A stretch of DNA of 39,912 nt from Bacillota bacterium (lineage in GTDB: Bacteria > Bacillota > DTU025): NCBI GenBank assembly GCA_019136685.1, contig JAGVTS010000241.1:1-39912 (forward strand). The letters are read 5' to 3'. The notes under the pieces were generated by a model. That model was not told where the DNA came from. It did no database searches and worked only from the letters and a program-made list of their open reading frames with translations. Below are positions 8,248-15,971 of this stretch, in pieces. The position numbers were made by a program, and so were the translations under genes. Position 1 is the first letter of the stretch, and each line of letters begins with the position of its first letter.

Positions 8248-9210
8248 CTACACCTCCTCGGCGCCTGCGGTGGCCCGCAGAACGCGCAGGTAGACTACTG
8301 TTACAACCAGAAGAACCAGCATGAGGATTATAGACAGCGCGGAACCAACGCCGTATCGAAGGTTCGTGAACGCCTCCCGCAGAATTAGGGTAGACGGAAC
8401 CTCTGCAGCTACTCCGGGATCGCGCCCAAGCATCACGTAGAACTGGTTGAAGGCGTTGAAGTTCCAAAGTATCGACATCAGGAGCAGTGTCACGGTGACC
8501 GACTGCAGGTGCGGTATGGTAATCCATCTGAACTGCTGCCAGGCGGCGGCGCCGTCAACGCGCGCAGCCTCGTAAAGATCCTGGGGGATCTTCTGCAGCG
8601 CCGCCAGGAGGATCAAGGCGGAGAACGGCCAGCCCTTCCAGACGCTCGCCACAACCACTGCCCATAGCGCCGCAGGACCTATGAGCCAGATGGGAGGTTC
8701 GGCCGCCAGGCCCCATTGGAGCAGGTAGCGGTTGAGTATTCCGATCCTGGATTGGAAGATGAATGTCCAGATCTTGTAGGCCACTGAGTCCGGCGTTATG
8801 TAGGGAAGCAGGATCAGTCCTCTCACGAAGGTTCTGCCCCAGAACTGCTGGTTGAGCAAGAGAGCGACTGCGAGTCCAATCAGGTAGCCCACGCTGATTG
8901 TCACTGCCGAGTACACCGTAATGTTGAGCAATGCCCGCAGCGCGCGGGCGCCTGTCGTAGTAGACGGGTTGAACCCGTCAACGAAGTTGCGCAGCCCGAT
9001 GAAAGGGGCGTGCATCCAGTCGGCCATGGTGAACAGGTTTACATCGTGCAGACTGATGTAGAAACCCCACAGCATCGGAATGTAGTGGACCAGCAGCATT
9101 GCGATCACAGCCGGCGAGATCATCCAATAGGCCGTTTGGTGTTGGCGCCTAGACCATCCGGAGAGCGCGCCGGCCTTGCCTCCCGAAGGCCCGCCCGACT
9201 GCCACATCAT
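8248..9210 (-). CDS. Sugar ABC transporter permease, MalF type
   Basis: A 320-residue membrane protein. After a hydrophilic, glycine-rich tail of about 25 residues it has YWMISPAVIAMLLVHYIPML, a typical first span, and then the EAA motif YEAARVDGAAAWQQFRWITI. It ends close to the MalG-type gene. Its start codon overlaps the lacI stop by 1 base (TGATG), so the permease is translated from the regulator's message. A second in-frame ATG at 9207 is equally possible. Together with the MalG partner it forms the channel for an imported oligosaccharide or glucoside. Confidence 0.94.
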   Translation of the reverse strand: MMWQSGGPSGGKAGALSGWSRRQHQTAYWMISPAVIAMLLVHYIPMLWGFYISLHDVNLFTMADWMHAPFIGLRNFVDGFNPSTTTGARALRALLNITVYSAVTISVGYLIGLAVALLLNQQFWGRTFVRGLILLPYITPDSVAYKIWTFIFQSRIGILNRYLLQWGLAAEPPIWLIGPAALWAVVVASVWKGWPFSALILLAALQKIPQDLYEAARVDGAAAWQQFRWITIPHLQSVTVTLLLMSILWNFNAFNQFYVMLGRDPGVAAEVPSTLILREAFTNLRYGVGSALSIILMLVLLVVTVVYLRVLRATAGAEEV

Positions 9211-10253
9211 CAGCCCAACCCCTCCCTTGTCCCACTGCGGGACCGCACTGACTCGCGAACGATCAGCTCTCCCCGAAGCAGCTTACCCGGGATTTCCTTG
9301 CCCGACTGTATGTAGTCTACAATCATCATGCCCGCTTGGTAGCCCTGCTCGTACAGGGGCGTCCTGATAGATGTGAGTCCTGGCCACATCGCGCGCGTAG
9401 TGGGGAAGTCATCGCCTGCGATGACATCGATGTCGCGACCTGGGACCAGCCCCTTCTCCCGCATAGCCCGCAGTGCGCCCAATGTCATCGGGTCGCTCAC
9501 GCATATGACTCCGTCCACTGCCGGTTTCGATGCGAGCAATCGCTTAGCCATTTCGTAACCTGACTCGATCGAGTAGTCGCCGGCGAGGATCAGTGATTCA
9601 TCCACCGCGAGGCCGGCCTGCTCGTGGGCGAGGCGGTAACCGGGCTCAGAACCGGCTTTGGCCGAGTAGAAGAACCGTTCGGGCTCTCGAATTAGGCCGA
9701 TGCGCCGCGCGCCCTGGTCGATCATGTATTTGGTTGCGAGGTGAGCGGTGTGCGGCGAGTCCATGTCGACAAAGTTGTTCTTCTGCTCGGGGTAGCACAT
9801 CGACAGCGACATGTACCTGATGTTGAGCCGACCGAACTCACGCAACAGGACGTCGGCGCCTTCCATGGCATAAAGTATGACACCGTCCACAGTGCGGTTT
9901 CGCGTGAGCCTGTTCAGCTCCGCCAGGACAAGCTCCGGAGTCTCGGGCACAGCCAACACCAGATCGTAACCGCGCTCGGCCAATGCCCTGTGCGCTCCGT
10001 TCGTCTGCATCCACATGCCCTGATCCTGGAAGACGAAGTCGCTGCCGTATGGAATCACAAACCCCACTGACTTTCGGCTCCGCTGGCGCAGGCCTTTGGC
10101 TGCCGAATCGGGGTGGAAGTCCAGTTCGGCGATGGCAGCCAGTACTCTGCGCCTGGTATCCGGTGCAACCAGAGGCGAGTTGTTGATGACCCTCGATACA
10201 GTCTTTGCGGATACGCCTGCGCGTTCGGCTACGTCATATATCGTGCTGTGCAA
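9210..10253 (-). CDS. LacI-family transcriptional regulator
   Basis: A 347-residue protein with an N-terminal DNA-binding domain (TIYDVAERAGVSAKTVSRVINN, residues 4-25) whose hinge helix lies near residues 50-58. It is followed by a periplasmic-binding-protein-like sensor domain (KSVGFVIPYG, GVICVSDPMTLGALRAMREKG, DIDVIAGDDFP). The start is a TTG at 10253, supported by GGAGG about 9 bases upstream. It heads its own sugar operon. A perfect CG-centred palindrome lies upstream and a one-mismatch copy lies inside the gene, so autoregulation is likely. The effector is probably the sugar taken up by the adjacent ABC system or a breakdown product. Confidence 0.95.
   Translation of the reverse strand: MHSTIYDVAERAGVSAKTVSRVINNSPLVAPDTRRRVLAAIAELDFHPDSAAKGLRQRSRKSVGFVIPYGSDFVFQDQGMWMQTNGAHRALAERGYDLVLAVPETPELVLAELNRLTRNRTVDGVILYAMEGADVLLREFGRLNIRYMSLSMCYPEQKNNFVDMDSPHTAHLATKYMIDQGARRIGLIREPERFFYSAKAGSEPGYRLAHEQAGLAVDESLILAGDYSIESGYEMAKRLLASKPAVDGVICVSDPMTLGALRAMREKGLVPGRDIDVIAGDDFPTTRAMWPGLTSIRTPLYEQGYQAGMMIVDYIQSGKEIPGKLLRGELIVRESVRSRSGTREGLG
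9422..9435. promoter_or_regulatory. LacI-type operator look-alike inside lacI
   Basis: TGACATCGATGTCG matches the upstream palindrome at 13 of 14 bases. It encodes the D-I-D-V stretch of the sensor domain, so it may be partly forced by the protein sequence. Confidence 0.35.
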
Positions 10254-10308
10254 TTGATGGCACCTCCGGCAGAGTGTACTGCAATGTATTCCGAATTGGC
10301 CCGGGTTA

Positions 10309-10322
10309 TGACATCGATGTCA
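10309..10322. promoter_or_regulatory. Putative LacI-family operator
   Basis: TGACATCGATGTCA is a perfect 14-bp palindrome with the central CG typical of LacI-family sites. It lies 56 bases upstream of the lacI start, between lacI and the divergent ABC pair. Its placement suggests that it controls the lacI-sugar operon. Confidence 0.65.
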
Positions 10323-10443
10323 CAGCCGTGCGATGAGTCAGTTCGACATGGCGAACCAGATTCCTTCCGGCGGCGCAAGTTTTCTGGGGCGGCGGACACC
10401 ATCAATAGAATTCACACAGGCATTGATATTAGCAACAAAGGCA

Positions 10444-10472
10444 TTGACAATACTGATGTCAGCGTCTAGCAT
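10444..10472 (+). promoter_or_regulatory. Sigma-A-type promoter of the ABC-2 pair
   Basis: TTGACA (10444-10449), 17 bases, TAGCAT (10467-10472), about 60 bases before the GTG start. The preceding 60 bases are AT-rich and contain GGCATTGA twice. This and the LacI site are all that I see in the 280-base intergenic stretch. Confidence 0.6.
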
Positions 10473-10533
10473 TGACTCATGGAAGCGCCGCACAATGCAG
10501 CTGCGAAAGCATCGTTTAGGAGGTGCCCCACAC

Positions 10534-11508
10534 GTGAGCATGTCGGCCGGTGCGCTACAAGTGCAGTCACTGACGAAGGTCTTTCGAGACAGAGGCGGGG
10601 TGGCAGTTCGGGCAGTTGATGATGTTTGCTTCGAGGTGAAGCGTGGCGAAGTCCTGGGTCTCTTGGGGCCGAATGGGGCGGGAAAGACCACGTCAATCAA
10701 GTGCATTCTCGGGCTAATGCGACCCGATTCAGGGCGGATCACGCTGTTCGGGCAGGATATCCAGGCAGCCTATCCGCGGATACTGGGGAAGATGAGTGCG
10801 GTTCTTGAGGGAAGCCGGAACCTCTACTGGAGAATGAGCGTGTGGGAGAATGTTGCGTTCTTCTCAGCCCTCCATGGTGTTGGGTCTCGTGAGGATAGAG
10901 AGTATTTCGGATATCTTCTCAAGCTCTTCTCGCTGGATGAGAAGCGCCACACTGAGGTGAGGAAGCTCTCGCAGGGCATGAAGCAGAAGGCTAGCGTCGT
11001 ATGCGCACTGGCCCGCCGCACTCCGCTGGTCTTTCTGGACGAGCCCACCCTGGGTCTTGACGTCGAAACCTCGCTAGAGCTTCGAAGCGTTCTGAAACGC
11101 CTTGCCCGAGAGGAGGAACGCACTTTCGTAGTGAGCAGCCACGACATGGATGTGATTCAGGATGTATGCACGCGCGTGGTCATAATGTCCTCCGGGCGGA
11201 TAGTCGTTGATGACCAGGTTAGCCACTTGATGAGTCTGTTTCGAACGAGGGCGTATCGGATCCGCCTTCGTGGGCCGGCCCCGCAGGCACTCGAGGAGCG
11301 ATTGACGCAGGAGTTCGCAAGCGTGCGCGTCACAGACGCGGAAACGGACGCGGAGATCAGAGTTGCACTAAGCGAAGACGGCGACATCTACCGGCTCATG
11401 GACGCTTTGCGTGGCGAAGACGCGGTCATAGACGAGATCTCCCACGAAGAGGTCGACTTGGAGAAGGTGTATCTGGAGATCGTGAGAGGGGAGAGGATGC
11501 GCTCATGA
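10534..11508 (+). CDS. ABC transporter ATP-binding protein (ABC-2 exporter type)
   Basis: A 324-residue protein. The GTG at 10534 follows AGGAGG (10518-10523) by 10 bases. Upstream in-frame ATGs have no ribosome site and overlap the promoter. Walker A GPNGAGKTT is at 45-53, the signature LSQGMKQK at 145-152, Walker B VFLDEP at 166-171 and the switch His at 203 (VVSSHD). After about residue 230 there is an extra C-terminal domain of some 90 residues, as in the NatA/CcmA-like exporter ATPases. The stop overlaps the permease start (ATGA), so the two subunits are made together. The cargo is unknown. Confidence 0.93.
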   Translation: MSMSAGALQVQSLTKVFRDRGGVAVRAVDDVCFEVKRGEVLGLLGPNGAGKTTSIKCILGLMRPDSGRITLFGQDIQAAYPRILGKMSAVLEGSRNLYWRMSVWENVAFFSALHGVGSREDREYFGYLLKLFSLDEKRHTEVRKLSQGMKQKASVVCALARRTPLVFLDEPTLGLDVETSLELRSVLKRLAREEERTFVVSSHDMDVIQDVCTRVVIMSSGRIVVDDQVSHLMSLFRTRAYRIRLRGPAPQALEERLTQEFASVRVTDAETDAEIRVALSEDGDIYRLMDALRGEDAVIDEISHEEVDLEKVYLEIVRGERMRS

Positions 11509-12284
11509 AGCTCGTGAGTGTGCTCGGCGCCGTCTTCAGGCGCGACTGGACGATGATGAAACGATACATAGTGAACTCCGTATCGACCTTGGTATCGATA
11601 TACATGATCTTCATACTGATCTTTGCAGGGCTTCAGAGCATGTCCGGCTATGTGAAGACAGGCGCGCTCGAAGGCTCGCTTGAAGGCACGATCATTGGGT
11701 TCTTCGTGTGGACCTTTACAATCTACGCTTTTTCGAACCTGGCATGGAATCTTACGAACGAAGCGCAGACAGGCACGCTCGAGCAGCTGTATCTTGCTCC
11801 GTGCGGGTTCAAGTGGGTGGCCGCTTCTACTCTCATCTCCGACTTTGTGTTCAGTTTCGTCCCGATCATGTTGCTGCTCGCTGCGATGATGGCTACTACC
11901 GGCAAATGGCTCAGAGTCGACCTCGCCAGCCTGGTTCCCCTGTTGCTCATCACGCTGCTCGGGGCGTACGGGGTTGGATTTGCTTTGGGCGGGCTGGCTC
12001 TGGTGTTCAAACGAATACAAGCGCTATTCCAGATCATGCAGTTTGTGTTCGTCGGGCTGCTGGTGATCCCTATGCGCGTGCCGGCGGCGAAGTACATGCC
12101 GCTTGTTCTTGGAAATGACCTCATACGCAGGGCGATGGTGGACGGTGTCCGTATGTGGCGCCTGCCGCCGGGCGATATACTCACCGCCGTCGCAGTGGGC
12201 GCGGCCTACCTGGCAGTGGGCGTAGCAGTATTCTCGTGGTGCGAGCGCGTTGCGAAGAATCGGGGGCTGCTCGGGCACTACTAG
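11505..12284 (+). CDS. ABC-2 type permease
   Basis: A 259-residue protein with six predicted spans. It opens MKLVSVLGAVFRRDWTMMKRY, a usual ABC-2 cytoplasmic lead. The loop NEAQTGTLEQLYLAPCGF is the conserved E-x-x-x-G-T-L-E-Q-L-x-x-x-P segment that contacts the ATPase. Its ATG overlaps the ATPase stop by 4 bases. It completes a two-gene exporter. A GGGGCT/AGCCCC pair spans the stop codon (12263-12288) and may form a weak hairpin. Confidence 0.92.
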   Translation: MKLVSVLGAVFRRDWTMMKRYIVNSVSTLVSIYMIFILIFAGLQSMSGYVKTGALEGSLEGTIIGFFVWTFTIYAFSNLAWNLTNEAQTGTLEQLYLAPCGFKWVAASTLISDFVFSFVPIMLLLAAMMATTGKWLRVDLASLVPLLLITLLGAYGVGFALGGLALVFKRIQALFQIMQFVFVGLLVIPMRVPAAKYMPLVLGNDLIRRAMVDGVRMWRLPPGDILTAVAVGAAYLAVGVAVFSWCERVAKNRGLLGHY

Positions 12285-12429
12285 CCCCACAGAGCCCGCA
12301 TACCTCTTTGGGATCCCGGTTATCGCAATCGCCGTGGACTTCCTTATCTGCCTTAGCCCGACGCTCTCTGTCGCGTACCGCGCATAAACCATCCGCTTCC
12401 GAACCACACTTGAACCGGAGGTGGATGGT

Positions 12430-12930
12430 GTGGCATTCAAGCTTACGCAGAAGGAACAGCAACTCCTGGGTGATCAGCTGAACCATGAGAAGGTGTGCAT
12501 CCAGAAATACAGCAGCTATGCGCAGCAGGTACGAGACCCGCAGTTGAAGCAGATGTTCAATCAGTACGCGTCCGAGGAGCAGAACCACTACGACACGGTG
12601 AGTCAACTTCTTTCTGGGCAGCCTGCCAATCTTGGCATGAGCGCGGGCCAGGGTAGGCAACAGGGCCAATTCCAGCGGCAGGGCGGGGAAGCCGCCGGAT
12701 TGCAGGGCAATGTGGGCGCCGCGGGTATGACGAATCAGGAAGACGCGACGATACTCGGAGACATGCTGATGACCGAGAAATTCGTCTCGGGCGCCTACGA
12801 CACGGCTGTTTTCGAGTCGGCCAATTCCGACGTGCGTCAGGCGCTTCAGCACATCCAGAAGGAAGAACAGCAGCACGGCGAGGGAATCTTCAACTACATG
12901 TCTCAGCACGGAATGTACAACCCGAAGTAA
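12430..12930 (+). CDS. Spore coat protein, CotF family
   Basis: A 166-residue hydrophilic protein with two ferritin-like helical halves. The first reads LGDQLNHEKVCIQKYSSYAQ and the second ILGDMLMTEKFVSGAYDTA. They are joined by a Gln/Gly-rich linker at about residues 75-105. A repeated E-x-x-H in SEEQNHYDTV and KEEQQHGEGIF is the usual CotF-like (PF07875) layout. The GTG at 12430 is chosen because GGAGG (12417-12421) sits 8 bases ahead. The GTG at 12421 overlaps that ribosome site. Members of the family are deposited on the spore surface late in sporulation. It stands alone here, with a hairpin after it. Confidence 0.9.
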   Translation: MAFKLTQKEQQLLGDQLNHEKVCIQKYSSYAQQVRDPQLKQMFNQYASEEQNHYDTVSQLLSGQPANLGMSAGQGRQQGQFQRQGGEAAGLQGNVGAAGMTNQEDATILGDMLMTEKFVSGAYDTAVFESANSDVRQALQHIQKEEQQHGEGIFNYMSQHGMYNPK

Positions 12931-12956
12931 CTGCCTTTCACACTACATTCGCAGAG

Positions 12957-12983
12957 GCTCCGTCCGCTCAGGTGGGACGGGGC
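12957..12983 (+). terminator. GC-rich hairpin after the coat-protein gene
   Basis: GCTCCGTCC (12957-12965) pairs with GGACGGGGC (12975-12983), a 9-bp stem with one G-T pair and a 9-base loop. Only TTGC follows, with no run of T, so termination would have to rely on the stem itself. Confidence 0.5.
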
Positions 12984-13039
12984 TTGCTGCTGTAGACGTG
13001 CCGGCCGCCTGAAAAAGGAAGCGCCCTCGCCGGTTGCGC

Positions 13040-13068
13040 TTGAAGCTTTAGGGAGATGGTGGTATGAT
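13040..13068 (+). promoter_or_regulatory. Sigma-A-type promoter of the SLC13 transporter gene
   Basis: TTGAAG (13040-13045), a 17-base spacer, TATGAT (13063-13068). This gives a leader of about 95 bases before the GTG at 13169. Confidence 0.65.
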
Positions 13069-13168
13069 GCAGCCGGCGAGAGTCGTTCGCTGCTTAGGTG
13101 TGGGCCGGAGCAGCGATGTTGCGGCGATACATCACCGCTATACGTCACCGTAGTGAGGATGTCGAGGT

Positions 13169-14611
13169 GTGTCACACAAGAAAAGCAGCATTCTCATTGT
13201 AGCTATTGGACTTGCTCTGCTCAGCCTAGTCTTGGTTGCGCCGCTTCCGGGGGTATCCACACCGTCTGGGGAGGAGATTGTACTCGACTGGCGAGGCCGG
13301 GCTTCGCTGTTCGTTTTGGGTTTTGCGGCTCTGCTCTGGGCGACTGAAGCTCTCCCCGTTGCTTTCACAGGCCTGGCGGCCGTGGCGCTTCTACCGCTGC
13401 TCGGCGCCATGCAGTGGGATCAAGCCGTGCGGGCCGGCCTCACCAGCGACGCTATCCCCTTCCTTGTCGGGATAATGATCACATCTGAAGCTATCGGGTC
13501 TTCGGGGCTCGCTGACAGGATGTCGCGTGCTATCGCCGCCCGAGTAGGCAACCATCCGAAAACTGCAGTATTCATACTGCTTGTAACAGGGGCCGCGCTG
13601 TCTATGTGCATTGGCAACCTGTCTGCGGCGGCGGTCGTCACGCCCCTCGGGCTTGCCCTGCTCGAGGCCAACCGCGCGCCCAAGGGCAGGTCCAATCTGG
13701 GCAAGGCTGTGATGATAGCATGCGCCTGGGGCCCCCTAATAGGCGCTGTGGCTACGCCGGCTGGTTCCACTTCCAACGTGCTGGCCATGGGGTTTCTCAG
13801 CGAGCTGGCGGGCGTGAACATCAGTTTTCTCCAGTGGATGGCCGTGGCGTTTCCAGCCGTTCTGGTGATGATCGTTCCCGCCTGGGCTATCCTTGTTACC
13901 ATGTATCCTCCTGAGCCCGATGCACTGGGCGCCTGCATGGCAGACGAGCGTACGGATGCCGGTCGAACCTTATCGCGGGATGAGTGGTCGGTAGTCGCCG
14001 GAACCGTGGCGATGTGGGGGATGTGGCTTGGCGCCGGCATCTTGGAGAGGGCGACGGGCATGCGGGTATCGCCATCGCTCGGCGCTATCTTGGGCGCGCT
14101 GGTCACCCTGTCGCTGCGCAGCGGCGGGATAAACTGGGCGGATGTCGAGTCTTCGCTCAGCATGGGTACTATCATTACTGTTGCGTCAGGCCTGTCGCTG
14201 GGTTCGGCCATTCACGGGTCCACCGCCGGCAAGTGGCTTGCGAGCATCTTGTTCTCTCCCATCATAGGAATGCCTCTGTTTCCTCGGGCACTCCTGCTGG
14301 CCGCAAGCATCTGCCTACTCAAGACCATGTTTTCCAGCAATACCGCCACCGCTGCGATCCTGATGCCGGTCCTGATCTCGTTGGTCGCGGGCCAGCCGGG
14401 TCAGGACTCAATTGAGGTCTGGCAGCTAGTCGCGCCGGCAGCCATGGCTACGTCTCTCTCGACCATCCTTGCCACGTCTTCTCCCACCAGCCTGCTGGCA
14501 TACAGATCCGGCTACTTCACTACTGCCGACATGGCCAGAGCAGGGCTTCTCTTCCTGATTCCCGCTAGTGTGAGCTTGGCGGCGGCTTGCGTGCTGCTTA
14601 TTCGTGCATAG
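13169..14611 (+). CDS. SLC13/DASS-family anion:sodium symporter
   Basis: A 480-residue polytopic membrane protein. LLWATEALPVAFTGLAAVAL near the N-terminus and the second substrate loop KTMFSSNTATAAILMPVL (about residue 385) are family hallmarks. The latter carries the Ser-Asn-Thr that binds carboxylate or sulfate with sodium. The first-repeat counterpart reads MCIGNLSAAAVVTPLGL, so the usual Ser-Asn-Thr is Gly-Asn-Leu there. That could shift ion or substrate use. The GTG start has GAGG (13155-13158) 10 bases upstream. It should import dicarboxylates, sulfate or similar anions. It has its own promoter and no catabolic partner nearby. Confidence 0.88.
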   Translation: MSHKKSSILIVAIGLALLSLVLVAPLPGVSTPSGEEIVLDWRGRASLFVLGFAALLWATEALPVAFTGLAAVALLPLLGAMQWDQAVRAGLTSDAIPFLVGIMITSEAIGSSGLADRMSRAIAARVGNHPKTAVFILLVTGAALSMCIGNLSAAAVVTPLGLALLEANRAPKGRSNLGKAVMIACAWGPLIGAVATPAGSTSNVLAMGFLSELAGVNISFLQWMAVAFPAVLVMIVPAWAILVTMYPPEPDALGACMADERTDAGRTLSRDEWSVVAGTVAMWGMWLGAGILERATGMRVSPSLGAILGALVTLSLRSGGINWADVESSLSMGTIITVASGLSLGSAIHGSTAGKWLASILFSPIIGMPLFPRALLLAASICLLKTMFSSNTATAAILMPVLISLVAGQPGQDSIEVWQLVAPAAMATSLSTILATSSPTSLLAYRSGYFTTADMARAGLLFLIPASVSLAAACVLLIRA

Positions 14612-14742
14612 CAGGGCGCGTCTGCCCGAATGCTCTGGCGACACCATCTGCGCTATGCGATCGCTTGCAGGGATTGGCAGAGTGCTATCGAATTGCTCCG
14701 GCTAGGCAACGAAGAATCCTGATGGAAGCGAGGTCGGCCTAG

Positions 14743-15390
14743 TTGAAGCAGGCCCTGATCATAGCGGTCAATTTCCTCCTTGGTTCGGTTCCGTGGGCCG
14801 TCATAGTTGGACGAGCGCTTCGGGGAGTGGACATCACCGCGTATGGAGACCACAATCCCGGCACGTACAATGCATTGCGGGCCGGCGGCCTCAAGCTTGC
14901 TGCGCCTGCCATGATACTGGAGTTCGCGAAGGGTTTCATCGCCGGGCGGCTGGCACAGGCCATGCTGACAGCCAGTCCGGCAACGGCGCCCTGGGTGTGG
15001 GCGGCCGCGGTGGCGGCGCCCGTTGCTGGGCATGGCTTCACCCCGTTCCTACGCTTCCGCGGCGGCAAGGCGCTGGCCGTGACTTTGGGAGTCTGGGCCG
15101 CCATCGCTGGGTGGCCCGCAATGCTTGCTTATGCGGGAACTCTATGCTTGCAGGAGCTCACTTGGCCCAAAGCCCCGGATGCGCTCAAGGTCTCTCTGGG
15201 CATGGCGGCCCTGGGGACTGTGGCATGGCTGATGAAGTTGCCCGCACGGTATGCCGCGGCATGGATCCTTACCTTCATGGTTATTATCATCAAACAGTGG
15301 CAGTACGAGACGGTGTTTCAGTGCACGGCAGACAGGTACGGCACTGGCATCAACGACAACTGGCCGGGCGCCGGTGCGGGGAAGGCCTGA
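14743..15390 (+). CDS. Glycerol-3-phosphate acyltransferase PlsY-like membrane protein
   Basis: A 215-residue protein with about five spans, the normal PlsY size. LLGSVPWAVIVGR opens it. The two loops that bind substrate are recognisable: DHNPGTYNALRAGG (compare S-G-N-x-G-A-T-N-x-x-R) and GHGFTPFLRFRGGKALAV (compare G-H-x-x-P-x-F-L-x-F-x-G-G-K-G). Two changes stand out: Ala replaces the last Gly of GGKG, and D-H replaces the usual S-G. True PlsY moves an acyl group from acyl-phosphate to glycerol-3-phosphate to begin phospholipid synthesis. This divergent copy may be a second paralogue. The TTG start is supported by GAGGT 8 bases upstream. Confidence 0.8.
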   Translation: MKQALIIAVNFLLGSVPWAVIVGRALRGVDITAYGDHNPGTYNALRAGGLKLAAPAMILEFAKGFIAGRLAQAMLTASPATAPWVWAAAVAAPVAGHGFTPFLRFRGGKALAVTLGVWAAIAGWPAMLAYAGTLCLQELTWPKAPDALKVSLGMAALGTVAWLMKLPARYAAAWILTFMVIIIKQWQYETVFQCTADRYGTGINDNWPGAGAGKA

Positions 15391-15426
15391 GAGAATCAGC
15401 CACGCTGTGTGAACGGCCAGTTGGCA

Positions 15427-15519
15427 ATGAAGGGTTGAAGTCGGTTCGCGTTGCTGTTTGTCGCGATCATACTGGTAGTCCTTCCGCTCGCGATAGGCAG
15501 CGCTCACAAATCTCCGTAA
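15427..15519 (+). pseudogene. Short hydrophobic remnant with in-frame stop
   Basis: The frame from ATG 15427 reads three codons and a TGA, then a membrane-helix-like stretch (SRFALLFVAIILVVLPLAIG) and a TAA at 15517. It looks like the first helix of a lost membrane gene, perhaps part of the decayed sugar permease system just downstream. It is too short for firm identification. Confidence 0.25.
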
Positions 15520-15577
15520 ACAGAGCCCGCTCGCCACATTGGAACGGGGCTTCAGGCTCATTGGAGTCAGTAAGGTA

Positions 15578-15939
15578 CACCTTCACCTAATCTTGTTTAT
15601 GGTGTCGCTGGTATCCTCAACTCCGTACCTCTGGGCGCTGTCCACCTCACTGAAGCTTCGAACTGATGTGTTCACTTTCACGCGATCATCGTTCCCAACT
15701 ACCTTACCATGAGGAGGCTGGGGCTTCTTGACACCCGCCTTGCCATGATGATCCCATTCTGGGCAAGCGGGTATGGGACCTTTCTGTTGCGCCAGGCGTT
15801 TCGTCAGATACCGCAGGACTTTGAGGACGCTGCCCTCCTAGACGGTTGCTCCGCCTTGCGTTTCTTGTGGCAGGTATTGGTGCCTCTGGCCAAGCCAAGT
15901 ATTGCGTATATTGTATCAGTATGTCATGATATAGGATAA
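15578..15939 (+). pseudogene. Decayed MalG-type sugar ABC permease
   Basis: Two pieces of one permease family lie in different frames. From 15578, frame 2 gives HLHLILFMVSLVSSTPYLWA and LSTSLKLRTDVFTF, the typical first helix and loop of MalG proteins. From about 15682, frame 1 gives AIIVPNYLTMRRLGLLDTRL, MMIPFWASGYGTFLLRQAF, and the EAA loop FEDAALLDGCSALRFLW with VPLAKPSIA. About 60-100 residues between the two pieces are gone, the frame changes, and the protein stops right after the EAA loop. This is an internal deletion plus 3' truncation. The ORF starting at ATG 15709 is only the remaining middle part. It is not a copy of the intact MalG gene at 7375-8244. Confidence 0.82.
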
Positions 15940-15971
15940 AGACTGAAGATTCTTAGGATTCCGATGGGGAG

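Noticed and set aside
10333-10533. N-terminal extension of the second ABC ATPase
   Set aside because: The frame is open but overlaps the promoter region; the GTG at 10534 has the only good ribosome site.
12295-12372. Hydrophobic open stretch after the ABC-2 permease (YLFGIPVIAIAVDFLI...)
   Set aside because: No start codon or ribosome site in that frame, and it is only about 25 codons; probably chance.
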